64,000 nucleotides of DNA from Ignavibacteriota bacterium. GTDB taxonomy: Bacteria > Bacteroidota > Ignavibacteria > UBA10030 > UBA6906. The stretch is from NCBI GenBank assembly GCA_016707525.1, contig JADJHP010000016.1, positions 1 through 64,000 on the forward strand, in the 5' to 3' direction. The position numbers were made by a program, and so were the translations under genes. Of this stretch, positions 26,811 through 33,620 are shown piece after piece. The notes beneath the pieces were generated by a model. That model did not search any database and had not been told where the DNA came from. It worked only from the letters and a program-made list of their open reading frames with translations. Numbering within the stretch: the first letter of the stretch is position 1; each line of letters opens with the position of its first letter.

Positions 26811-26975
26811 GCTTTCCTCCTTCGGAAATTCTCACAATTAGGAAACCACCTCCCCGCATCTGCCTGATTCGCAGGTTTTTCTCCATCATTTGGCTTGGCA
26901 CATTATCTGTTAATTTCAGATGGAGATTTCATACCACGCTAGCTCTCGTTTGTTCCTCAACAGGGCGATATCAGA

Positions 26976-27404
26976 ATGGAAACCCTTTACAGCATCGGGG
27001 AAGCCGCTGACCTCCTGGGGGTATCGGTACCAACGCTTCGCCTCTACGAGCGCGAAGGACTCATCATTCCCATCCGGAAAAAATCCCGGCACCGCCTGTA
27101 CGCTCCCTCCGATCTCGAGCGCATTCGCTGCCTGCGGAAGAGCATCAACCAGGACAAAGTGGGCATCGCCGGTATGCGGCGCATGCTCGCCCTGATCCCC
27201 TGCTGGAAGGTGCACGAGTGCAAAGCACCCGACCGCGAGACGTGTCCCGCATTCAGCGACGACCAGACGCCGTGCTGGAAGGTCTCACCGAGGCCGGTCG
27301 CCTGCAGCGATGCCGATTGCAGGAACTGTACGGTGTACAATCATGTCACCGATTGCACCGCATTGAAACGCACGATCGCACAGTTCACCATCGACAAGGG
27401 GTGA
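26976..27404 (+). CDS. MerR-family regulator with Cys-rich carboxyl domain
   Basis: 142 residues. A MerR winged helix (YSIGEAADLLGVSVPTLRLY, residues 5-24; RHRLYAPSDLERI) is followed by about 65 residues with nine cysteines, including two PCWKV boxes (two-CW pattern), CSDADCRNC and a final C. Such clusters bind a metal or an iron-sulfur cluster, so the protein is likely a metal/redox-sensing repressor-activator. It lies 5 bp before a short frame and 66 bp before the membrane/NTPase fusion gene, a probable target. Confidence 0.85.
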   Translation: METLYSIGEAADLLGVSVPTLRLYEREGLIIPIRKKSRHRLYAPSDLERIRCLRKSINQDKVGIAGMRRMLALIPCWKVHECKAPDRETCPAFSDDQTPCWKVSPRPVACSDADCRNCTVYNHVTDCTALKRTIAQFTIDKG

Positions 27405-27470
27405 TCGCATGAACGCATTCTCCCGCCGGAAGTGCCTCACGATCCGCGGATGCGCCGCGGGAGTACGAGG

Positions 27471-29291
27471 ATGACGACCGGTGCGGAGACCGCGGTACTT
27501 TCGCTGCGGTGGCAACGTGCCGCACTTCTCGGCAGCCTGTGGGCCGCCAACGAGATCATCCTCGGCAGTTTTCTCCACAACCTCCAGCTTCCGTTCGCGG
27601 GCACCGTCCTCGCCACCATGGCCGCGGCGCTGCTCGTTGCGGGCGCACGCCTCTGGCGCGATGCCGGCGTGATCTGGCGCGCGGGCGTCGTGTGCGCGCT
27701 GATGAAATCGATCTCGCCCAGTGCCGTCATCCTCGGCCCGATGATCGGGATCATGCTGGAAGCGTTCATCATCGCCGCGGCGGCCGGATCGTTCCGCTTC
27801 ACTATCGCCGGTTGCATCATCGGCGGCATGCTCGCTACCGTGGCACCGATCATTCAGAAGCTCGTCGCCATCCTCCTCACGTACGGGATGGATGCCGCAC
27901 GGATGTACGGATCGCTGTTCACCTTCCTTGCGAACACGTTCGGCGTTGCCGGTGCCGATCCCGCACATATCCTCTTCTGGTTCGTTGCCGTGCAGGCGCT
28001 TCCGGGTGCCGTGGCCGCCGCCGTGGGGATCGCGATCGCACGGAGTGTGCCCGCGGATGCGCCGGCGGCCGATGCGTGGGCCGGCGCGGATGAGGCCGCT
28101 CCCGACCTGCTGCACAGCACCACGACACGCTTCTCCATGGGATGGCTCGTCGCCCATGCCGTGCTCATGATCGCAGGGCTCATCCTGCTGCCGTTGCTCC
28201 CGCCGCTCGCCGCCCCCGTGCCTGCCGCACTCTATCTCGCGGCCGTGCTCGTCCGTTATCCCGCGCTCCGCCCCAAGTTCCGCCGCGTGCGCCTCTGGCT
28301 TGAGCTCGCCGCGGTCGCCCTCCTTGCCGGCATCCTGCTCGGCGTGATCGCACCGGAAGGCAAAGGGACCTGGTGGACGGGACTCCAGAGCGGCGTGGTG
28401 ATGACCGCCCGCGCCATCATCGTGATCGGTGCGTTCGGCGCGATAGGCATCGAGCTCCGCAACCCCGTCATCATGGCGTGGTTCTTCAAACGCGGACTCG
28501 GCACGCTCTCCCTCGCGATGCGCGTGGCGTTCCAGGCGCTCCCTTCGATGCTCCAGGGAGTATCACAGGAAGGCTCCGGCTTCCGTCACCCCTTCCGCTC
28601 CATGCGCCGCATGCTGGGGATCATCATCCACAGGCTCGACGCGATGCGCGCCCTTCGCGGTGCCACCGTGTTCATCGTGAGCGGATCGCAGGGCGCAGGA
28701 AAGACCACACGTGTGTCGGAAGTGATCGCCAGCATCGGGAAGCGCGGCGGCATTGCACGGGGCTTTCTCTCGCATGTTGTGTATGAGGGCGATTTGCGGG
28801 TGGGATATGACATCGGGATCATTCATACCAAACAACGCCTGCCGTTGTGCAGGATCCACGGGGTGTCTCCCGGGGAGTTCGTCGGCCGGTTCACGTTCAA
28901 CGGCGATGGCATCGCGGCGGGACTCGCGGCGCTTACCCCCGGGGGAGAGAGAAAGGGCGTGGTCCATTTCGTGGATGAGGTCGGCCCCCTGGAGATGAAA
29001 GGGATGGGTTGGGCACCGGCCCTCCGTGCCCTTCTGCGGGATCCTTCGGCAACGGTACTCCTCACGGTGCGCCCCGACCTGGTCGGGCCTGTCCAGGAGA
29101 AGTTTGGATTCACAGCGGCGAAGATTTGGAACGTGTCTGGAGGGGCGGCCGACGCCCATGGAGCCGCCCGCACACGGGCCACACGCACGCCCACGCTCGC
29201 CCATGGACCCGGCGCCTCAAACCGCCGACGCCCATCGGACCACCGGGGCGCCTCAAACCGCCGACGCCCATCGAACCACCGGTGCGCATAA
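27471..29291 (+). CDS. membrane protein fused to THEP1-type nucleoside-triphosphatase
   Basis: 606 residues. The first 390 or so are membrane-embedded: an S-component-like part (ANEIILGSFLHNLQLPFAG; SPSAVILGPMIGIMLEAF) and a second part resembling an ECF T-component (VVMTARAIIVIGAFGAIGIE; AFQALPSMLQG). A soluble THEP1/NTPase_1 domain follows: P-loop GSQGAGKTT near residue 405 and Walker B HFVDEVGPLE near 498. The last 40 residues are low-complexity and come from a 36-bp tandem repeat, perhaps a replaced end. The start could be 27432 or 27450; 27471 has GGGAG upstream. Role: probably ATP-driven uptake of a small nutrient or metal, under the Cys-rich MerR. This is inference. Confidence 0.72.
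   Translation: MTTGAETAVLSLRWQRAALLGSLWAANEIILGSFLHNLQLPFAGTVLATMAAALLVAGARLWRDAGVIWRAGVVCALMKSISPSAVILGPMIGIMLEAFIIAAAAGSFRFTIAGCIIGGMLATVAPIIQKLVAILLTYGMDAARMYGSLFTFLANTFGVAGADPAHILFWFVAVQALPGAVAAAVGIAIARSVPADAPAADAWAGADEAAPDLLHSTTTRFSMGWLVAHAVLMIAGLILLPLLPPLAAPVPAALYLAAVLVRYPALRPKFRRVRLWLELAAVALLAGILLGVIAPEGKGTWWTGLQSGVVMTARAIIVIGAFGAIGIELRNPVIMAWFFKRGLGTLSLAMRVAFQALPSMLQGVSQEGSGFRHPFRSMRRMLGIIIHRLDAMRALRGATVFIVSGSQGAGKTTRVSEVIASIGKRGGIARGFLSHVVYEGDLRVGYDIGIIHTKQRLPLCRIHGVSPGEFVGRFTFNGDGIAAGLAALTPGGERKGVVHFVDEVGPLEMKGMGWAPALRALLRDPSATVLLTVRPDLVGPVQEKFGFTAAKIWNVSGGAADAHGAARTRATRTPTLAHGPGASNRRRPSDHRGASNRRRPSNHRCA
29212..29283 (+). repeat. two 36-bp tandem repeats in a coding end
   Basis: Copies at 29212-29247 and 29248-29283 begin GCGCCTCAAACCGCCGACGC and differ at two positions. 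They encode ASNRRRPSDHRG and ASNRRRPSNHRC at the end of the membrane/NTPase protein. Confidence 0.8.
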
Positions 29292-29479
29292 GATCGTCAT
29301 GGCGGATCAGATCGCCGACGCGCTCATGGACGCCGTCCGGTCGGTCCCGGAACACCCTTGATCCGGCTTGTTTTGGGCATTTTTTAGCCCTTGCAGGCCA
29401 TTCGACAAAAGTGCCCCCTTTCGCCCGATCACTGCATCTTATTGAAAAGACTGAACTTCAGCGACTCAGAAAGGCTCCA

Positions 29480-29920
29480 ATGGCGACCAAACAGGCGGTT
29501 GTGAAGCAAGTGAACAATGGTGTCACCTTCATGGCGAAGGGCGATTCCGGACACTGGGTGAACATGGATGGGCCGGCGGATTTCGGCGGAAGCAATGCCG
29601 CATCACGCCCCAAGGAGCTCATCCTCTTCGCGCTCGGCGGGTGCACGGGGAGCGATGTGGTGGCGATCCTCAGGAAGAAGCGCGTACCGGTGCAGGACTT
29701 CGAAATGAACCTCACCGCAACGCAGGCCGAGGAACATCCGCAGGTCTATACGAGCATCCACGTCGAGTACGTCTTCTACGGCACCGGCATCAACCCGGCG
29801 GATGTTGAACGCGCCATCGAACTGTCGACGACCAAGTATTGCGCCGTCTCTGCAATGTTGAAGGCGAGTGTCGCCCTCACCCATTCATTCAAGATCGAAC
29901 CACCGAAGGTCGCGGCCTGA
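29480..29920 (+). CDS. OsmC-family peroxiredoxin-like protein
   Basis: 146 residues, the standard OsmC/YhfA length. The two conserved cysteines are present, in LGGCTGSDV (about residue 55) and KYCAVSAML (about 121), as is an RPKELILFALGG segment. Family members reduce organic hydroperoxides or handle sulfane sulfur with a pair of cysteines. The ATG at 29480 fits the family; further upstream the frame is only shadow of the NTPase gene. It sits 17 bp before a sigma-54 response regulator and the rhodanese genes, which suits a sulfur/peroxide role. Confidence 0.88.
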   Translation: MATKQAVVKQVNNGVTFMAKGDSGHWVNMDGPADFGGSNAASRPKELILFALGGCTGSDVVAILRKKRVPVQDFEMNLTATQAEEHPQVYTSIHVEYVFYGTGINPADVERAIELSTTKYCAVSAMLKASVALTHSFKIEPPKVAA

Positions 29921-29937
29921 AGGCCACCGGACACACC

Positions 29938-31311
29938 ATGGCCATGACGCCCCGTTTCTCGATCCTCCTTGTGGACGATGAGCCCGGACAACGTACCGTG
30001 CTTGCCGGATTCCTGAGGAAGAAGGCGCATACCGTGCGTGAAGCGGGAAGCGTTGGCGAAGCACTCACGCTCGTTGCGCAGGAAGTCCCGAACATCGTTC
30101 TGACGGATATGCGGATGACCGACAGGACGGGGCTCGATCTGCTGCGGGAGGTCCGGAAGATCAGCCCGGATACCACCGTGATCATCATGACGGCGTTCGG
30201 CACGATCGAACAGGCCGTGCAGGCGATGCAGGACGGCGCCTACAGCTACCTGACGAAGCCCATCGATCTGGGCGAACTCGACGTGCTCATGCAGCGCATC
30301 GGCGAACGCGAACAGCTCATCTCCGAGAACCGGCTGCTGAAAGAGCAGCTGGTGAACCGCTATGCGCTGACCGGCATCATCGCGGGCTCGCCGGCGATGG
30401 AGACCGTACTGAATACCGCGGGGCGCGTTGCCCAGAGCCGGGCATCCGTGCTGGTGCGCGGCGAGAGCGGCACGGGCAAGGAACTCATCGCGCGCGCGAT
30501 CCATTATAACAGTCCGCGCGCGGCGGAGCCGTTCATCGCTGTGAACTGCGCCGCGTTGAACGAACATCTGCTCGAGAGCGAACTCTTCGGACATGAAAAA
30601 GGCGCCTTCACCGGGGCCGACCGTCAGCGCCGCGGGAGGTTCGAAGCGGCCGACGGCGGGACGTTGTTCCTTGACGAGGTGGGCGACATCCCGCTCTCCA
30701 TGCAGGTGAAGCTGCTGCGGGTGCTGCAGGAACGGTCGTTCGAGCGTGTCGGCGGCACGGCCCCGATCGAAGTGGATGTGCGGCTCATCGCGGCCACGAA
30801 CCGCGACCTGGAATCCATGATCAAGGCCGGCACGTTCCGTGAGGACCTGTTGTACCGGCTGAACGTCGTCACCCTGGACATCCCGCCGTTGCGCGAACGG
30901 CGCGAGGACATCGCACCGCTCGCACAACATTTCACCGTGCGCTTCTCGCAGGAGAATCAGCGGAGCGCGATGTCGTGGTCGCGCGAGGCATGGGAACTGG
31001 TGCAACGCCATGCGTATCCGGGCAACGTGCGCGAGCTGGAGAATATCATCCAGCGTGCGGTGATCCTGGCACGCGGCGATGTGATCACGATGGAGGATCT
31101 GCCGCCGGTCATGAAGAACCTGCAGCCGGAGCCGCCCGCATCCGCCGGTCGCGAGGTGGCGGACCTGCCCGGGCAGGTGGACCGCCTGGAGAAGGAACTT
31201 GTGCTGGAGGCATTGCGGTTACACAAAGGGAACCAGTCCCGCGCGGCAGGCCAACTGGGAATATCGGAGCGCAACCTCCGGTATCGCCTCAAGAAGTGGG
31301 GCATCAAGTAG
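29938..31311 (+). CDS. sigma-54-dependent response regulator (NtrC type)
   Basis: 457 residues: receiver (DDE at 13-15, phospho-Asp D57, Lys in TKPIDL), AAA+ (Walker A GESGTGKE, GAFTGA, Walker B GGTLFLDEVGDI, AATNRD) and Fis-type HTH (NQSRAAGQLGISERNLRYRL). All key residues are intact, in contrast to the regulator at 14281-15681. No kinase gene is adjacent, so the partner is encoded elsewhere; the NtrB-like kinase at 50310 is one candidate. The start is ATG 29938 or 29944. It is flanked by OsmC and by the rhodanese operon, with short gaps. Confidence 0.93.
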   Translation: MAMTPRFSILLVDDEPGQRTVLAGFLRKKAHTVREAGSVGEALTLVAQEVPNIVLTDMRMTDRTGLDLLREVRKISPDTTVIIMTAFGTIEQAVQAMQDGAYSYLTKPIDLGELDVLMQRIGEREQLISENRLLKEQLVNRYALTGIIAGSPAMETVLNTAGRVAQSRASVLVRGESGTGKELIARAIHYNSPRAAEPFIAVNCAALNEHLLESELFGHEKGAFTGADRQRRGRFEAADGGTLFLDEVGDIPLSMQVKLLRVLQERSFERVGGTAPIEVDVRLIAATNRDLESMIKAGTFREDLLYRLNVVTLDIPPLRERREDIAPLAQHFTVRFSQENQRSAMSWSREAWELVQRHAYPGNVRELENIIQRAVILARGDVITMEDLPPVMKNLQPEPPASAGREVADLPGQVDRLEKELVLEALRLHKGNQSRAAGQLGISERNLRYRLKKWGIK

Positions 31312-31361
31312 GATCGGCATCATTCACCTTCACGACATCGTTCACAGGGACCGGATATCGC

Positions 31362-31679
31362 ATGAGCGTCAAGAACATCACGCCGCAGCAACTGAAAGAC
31401 CTTCTCACGCAGGCTCCCGCGCCATTCCTTCTGGATGTGCGCGAGCCGTTCGAACTGCAGGCGTTCGGAGCGGTTCCCGGGGTGGTGAACATCCCCATGG
31501 ATGAAGTGACGGGCCGTATGCAGGACCTCCCGGACGACCGGTCGATCCCGCTCGTGGTGATCTGCCAGAGCGGGGCACGTTCGGCGGAGGTCGCCTCCTA
31601 TCTGGACAGGAAAGGGTTCACCGCGGTACACAATCTGCAGGGCGGTACGTATGGCTGGCTGAGGTCCGCGCATGCATAA
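31362..31679 (+). CDS. rhodanese-domain sulfurtransferase
   Basis: 105 residues, a single-domain rhodanese of PspE/GlpE size. The active-site loop is CQSGARS (Cys near residue 68), and the LDVREPFE and LQGGTYGW landmarks are present. It carries sulfur as a persulfide on the Cys in the cytoplasm; no signal peptide was seen. It begins 50 bp after the sigma-54 regulator and overlaps the next gene by 8 bp. It is the first of three different rhodaneses in one operon. Confidence 0.88.
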   Translation: MSVKNITPQQLKDLLTQAPAPFLLDVREPFELQAFGAVPGVVNIPMDEVTGRMQDLPDDRSIPLVVICQSGARSAEVASYLDRKGFTAVHNLQGGTYGWLRSAHA

Positions 31680-32241
31680 GTTCGAACCAGGCAACGCCGC
31701 GCGGCTCGAGCGTGCAGAGCGGTACCAGCTCATCCCCCCGGTGGAGACGCTGCAGAAGCTCGGGTTGAAACCCGGCATGACGTTCGTGGATATCGGTGCC
31801 GGGACGGGGTTCTTTGCCCGTGCCGCATCAGAGATCGTTGGCCCGGAAGGGCGTGTGTTCGCGGCCGATATCGCCCAGGGGATGCTCACGTTCATGGAAG
31901 GCCAGGGTGTGCCTGCGAACATGACCCTGATCCTCTCGGACGAGTACACGGTGCCGGTCTCCGACGGGATCGCAGACATGGCATTCATGGCGTTCGTGGC
32001 GCATGAGACCCCCGACCTTCTCCGGTTCATCGGCGAAGCGGCGCGGCTGACCGGCCCTGCCGGAAGGATCGCCATCGTGGAATGGAAGCGGCAGGTCGAA
32101 GAACAAGGCCCGCCGGAATCCGAACGCCTCGCGGAGAGCAGCCTTCTTGCTCAGGTAGCAGGGCACTATACCGTGCTCGAGCATGGGGCGCTGAATGCTT
32201 CCCACTATTATATTGTTCTCCAGCAGGGGAAACGCCCATGA
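31672..32241 (+). CDS. class I SAM-dependent methyltransferase
   Basis: 189 residues. The SAM-binding motif I is FVDIGAGTGFFAR (about 38-50), with an acidic residue at the end of strand 2 (VFAADIAQGML). The sequence EHGALNASHYY near the end is typical of UbiE/COQ5-like or arsenite/thiol methyltransferases. The substrate is not clear; its place between rhodanese genes suggests a small sulfur or metalloid compound. It overlaps the preceding rhodanese by 8 bp and the following one by 4 bp (ATGA). Confidence 0.82.
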   Translation: MHKFEPGNAARLERAERYQLIPPVETLQKLGLKPGMTFVDIGAGTGFFARAASEIVGPEGRVFAADIAQGMLTFMEGQGVPANMTLILSDEYTVPVSDGIADMAFMAFVAHETPDLLRFIGEAARLTGPAGRIAIVEWKRQVEEQGPPESERLAESSLLAQVAGHYTVLEHGALNASHYYIVLQQGKRP

Positions 32242-32645
32242 CAAGGAACACACTGCTTCTCCTCATCGCAGGCATCCTCCTGACCAGCCTCGCGGCATGC
32301 CAGGGCCCGGATATCCCGGTGATCACCCCTGCCGAAACACATGCGCAGCTCGGGAACGATTCGCTCTATCTCTTCCTTGATGTCCGGACGCAGCAGGAGT
32401 TCGATGGCCCTTCAGGCCACGTCCCCGGATCGATCCTGATCCCGGTGCAGGAACTCGAGGCGCGGGTGGGAGAACTTGCCCCGTACAGGGGGCGGACCAT
32501 CATCGCCATCTGCCGTTCCGGGAACCGCAGCGGCATGGCAACGAGCTTCCTGCGCGAACAGAAATTTGAAGCACGCAATATGACGGGCGGCATGAACCGC
32601 TGGAATTCGGAAGGATTGCCCGTCCAACACACGGAGAACAAATGA
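32238..32645 (+). CDS. rhodanese-domain lipoprotein
   Basis: 135 residues. A lipoprotein signal peptide ends in LTSLAAC (lipobox Cys near residue 21), so the protein is anchored outside the cytoplasmic membrane. The rhodanese domain has LDVRTQQEF, the active-site loop CRSGNRS and NMTGGMNRW. It moves or detoxifies sulfane sulfur in the periplasm. Start ATG 32238 overlaps the methyltransferase stop, and its stop overlaps the next start in the same manner (ATGA). Confidence 0.87.
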   Translation: MTRNTLLLLIAGILLTSLAACQGPDIPVITPAETHAQLGNDSLYLFLDVRTQQEFDGPSGHVPGSILIPVQELEARVGELAPYRGRTIIAICRSGNRSGMATSFLREQKFEARNMTGGMNRWNSEGLPVQHTENK

Positions 32646-33025
32646 CGACATCACAGATCGTACTCTATGGCATCCTTGCGTTCCTGATCTTCATCTACGC
32701 GCGGAAGTTCCTGCTCACCCGGTCCGTCGCACGGTATACACCGTCGCAACTGGCGGACCGCCTCAAGGAAGGCGGCGTGGTGCTGCTGGATGTGCGCACG
32801 GCCGGCGAATACAACGGCGGACATATGAAGGGCGCGATCCATATCCCCGTGCAGGAGCTTGCCACACGGACGGATGAATTGAAGAAGCATATCGATCGCG
32901 AGATCGTGTGCTATTGCCAGTCGGGCAGCCGGAGCCTCATGGGCGCGGCGCGGCTGAAGAAGCTCGGGTACCGCACGGCGAGCCTCGATGGCGGCATTGC
33001 GGAATGGAATTTCCTTTACCGATAA
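32642..33025 (+). CDS. membrane-anchored rhodanese
   Basis: 127 residues. One membrane helix (VLYGILAFLIFIYA) is followed by a rhodanese domain with LDVRTAGEY, active-site CQSGSRS and LDGGIAEW. Facing cannot be decided from sequence alone. It is the third rhodanese of the operon, giving cytoplasmic, lipoprotein and membrane-anchored forms side by side. The DUF302 gene follows after 15 bp. Confidence 0.87.
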   Translation: MTTSQIVLYGILAFLIFIYARKFLLTRSVARYTPSQLADRLKEGGVVLLDVRTAGEYNGGHMKGAIHIPVQELATRTDELKKHIDREIVCYCQSGSRSLMGAARLKKLGYRTASLDGGIAEWNFLYR

Positions 33026-33040
33026 CACAGGGAGGCGACA

Positions 33041-33424
33041 ATGCGCTACGGCACATCCAAAGAGGTTGCCCTGCCATTCGAGCAGGCGGTCGAGAAGGTG
33101 ACGGAAGAGCTGAAGAAGGAAGGGTTCGGGGTCCTGACGACCATCGATGTAAAGGAGACGCTGAAGAAGAAGCTCAACGTGGACGTTCCGCGCTACGTCA
33201 TCCTTGGCGCGTGCAATCCCCCCTTCGCGCACAAGGCGCTCCAGGTCGAGGAGGAGATCGGCCTGTTGTTGCCGTGCAACGTGATCGTGTACGAGAAGGA
33301 CGGCCGCACGCGTGTGTCGGTGTTCGACCCGATGATCATGAGCGTCATCATCGAGAACAACGACATGGTGCCCGTGGCACTGGAAGTGAAGGCGCGGCTC
33401 GACCGCGTGATCGCGGCCATGTAG
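33041..33424 (+). CDS. DUF302 protein
   Basis: 127 residues matching DUF302 throughout: EQAVEKVTEELKKEGFGVLT, ILGACNPPFAHKAL and PCNVIVYEKDG, with a conserved Cys in GACNPP and another in LPCNV. A strong GGGAGG precedes the ATG. DUF302 genes often travel with sulfur-oxidation or rhodanese genes and may bind a small ligand or metal. It ends the operon; a terminator lies at 33450-33485. Confidence 0.88.
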   Translation: MRYGTSKEVALPFEQAVEKVTEELKKEGFGVLTTIDVKETLKKKLNVDVPRYVILGACNPPFAHKALQVEEEIGLLLPCNVIVYEKDGRTRVSVFDPMIMSVIIENNDMVPVALEVKARLDRVIAAM

Positions 33425-33449
33425 CACCACGCTTCGCGGGAGTAGCGGC

Positions 33450-33485
33450 AAAGGGAAAAAGGCAGACCATCGTCCTTTTTCCTTT
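33450..33485. terminator. terminator between convergent genes
   Basis: AAAGGGAAAAAGG and CCTTTTTCCTTT pair with one bulged base. It is T-rich on both strands, suiting termination of the DUF302 operon (plus) and of the T9SS propeller gene ending at 33621 (minus). Confidence 0.65.
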
Positions 33486-33620
33486 GTGTTGTAAGGAGCC
33501 CCTCGGCCTGTGAGTTCCCAACGATCGCACGACGCCTGGCCCCCAGCGCCGGGCCGCCGGGCCTCCGGGCCGATCTCCGATGACTCCGTGGGCCATCACT
33601 TCGACCCCGAGAGTCTGCAG

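Noticed and set aside
26896..26911. TGGCACATTATCTGTT upstream of the MerR gene as a sigma-54 promoter
   Set aside because: The -24 box fits but the -12 box has two mismatches (CTGTT), including the conserved C; too weak to call.
27409..27474. 21-residue frame MNAFSRRKCLTIRGCAAGVRG between MerR and the membrane/NTPase gene
   Set aside because: Although it ends in ATGA overlap, it is very short, has no family and no strong ribosome site; chance is likely.
33500..33620. Possible small gene between DUF302 and the T9SS propeller
   Set aside because: Short frames exist only on GC-rich sequence without ribosome site; the region is better explained as the trailer of convergent genes after a terminator.
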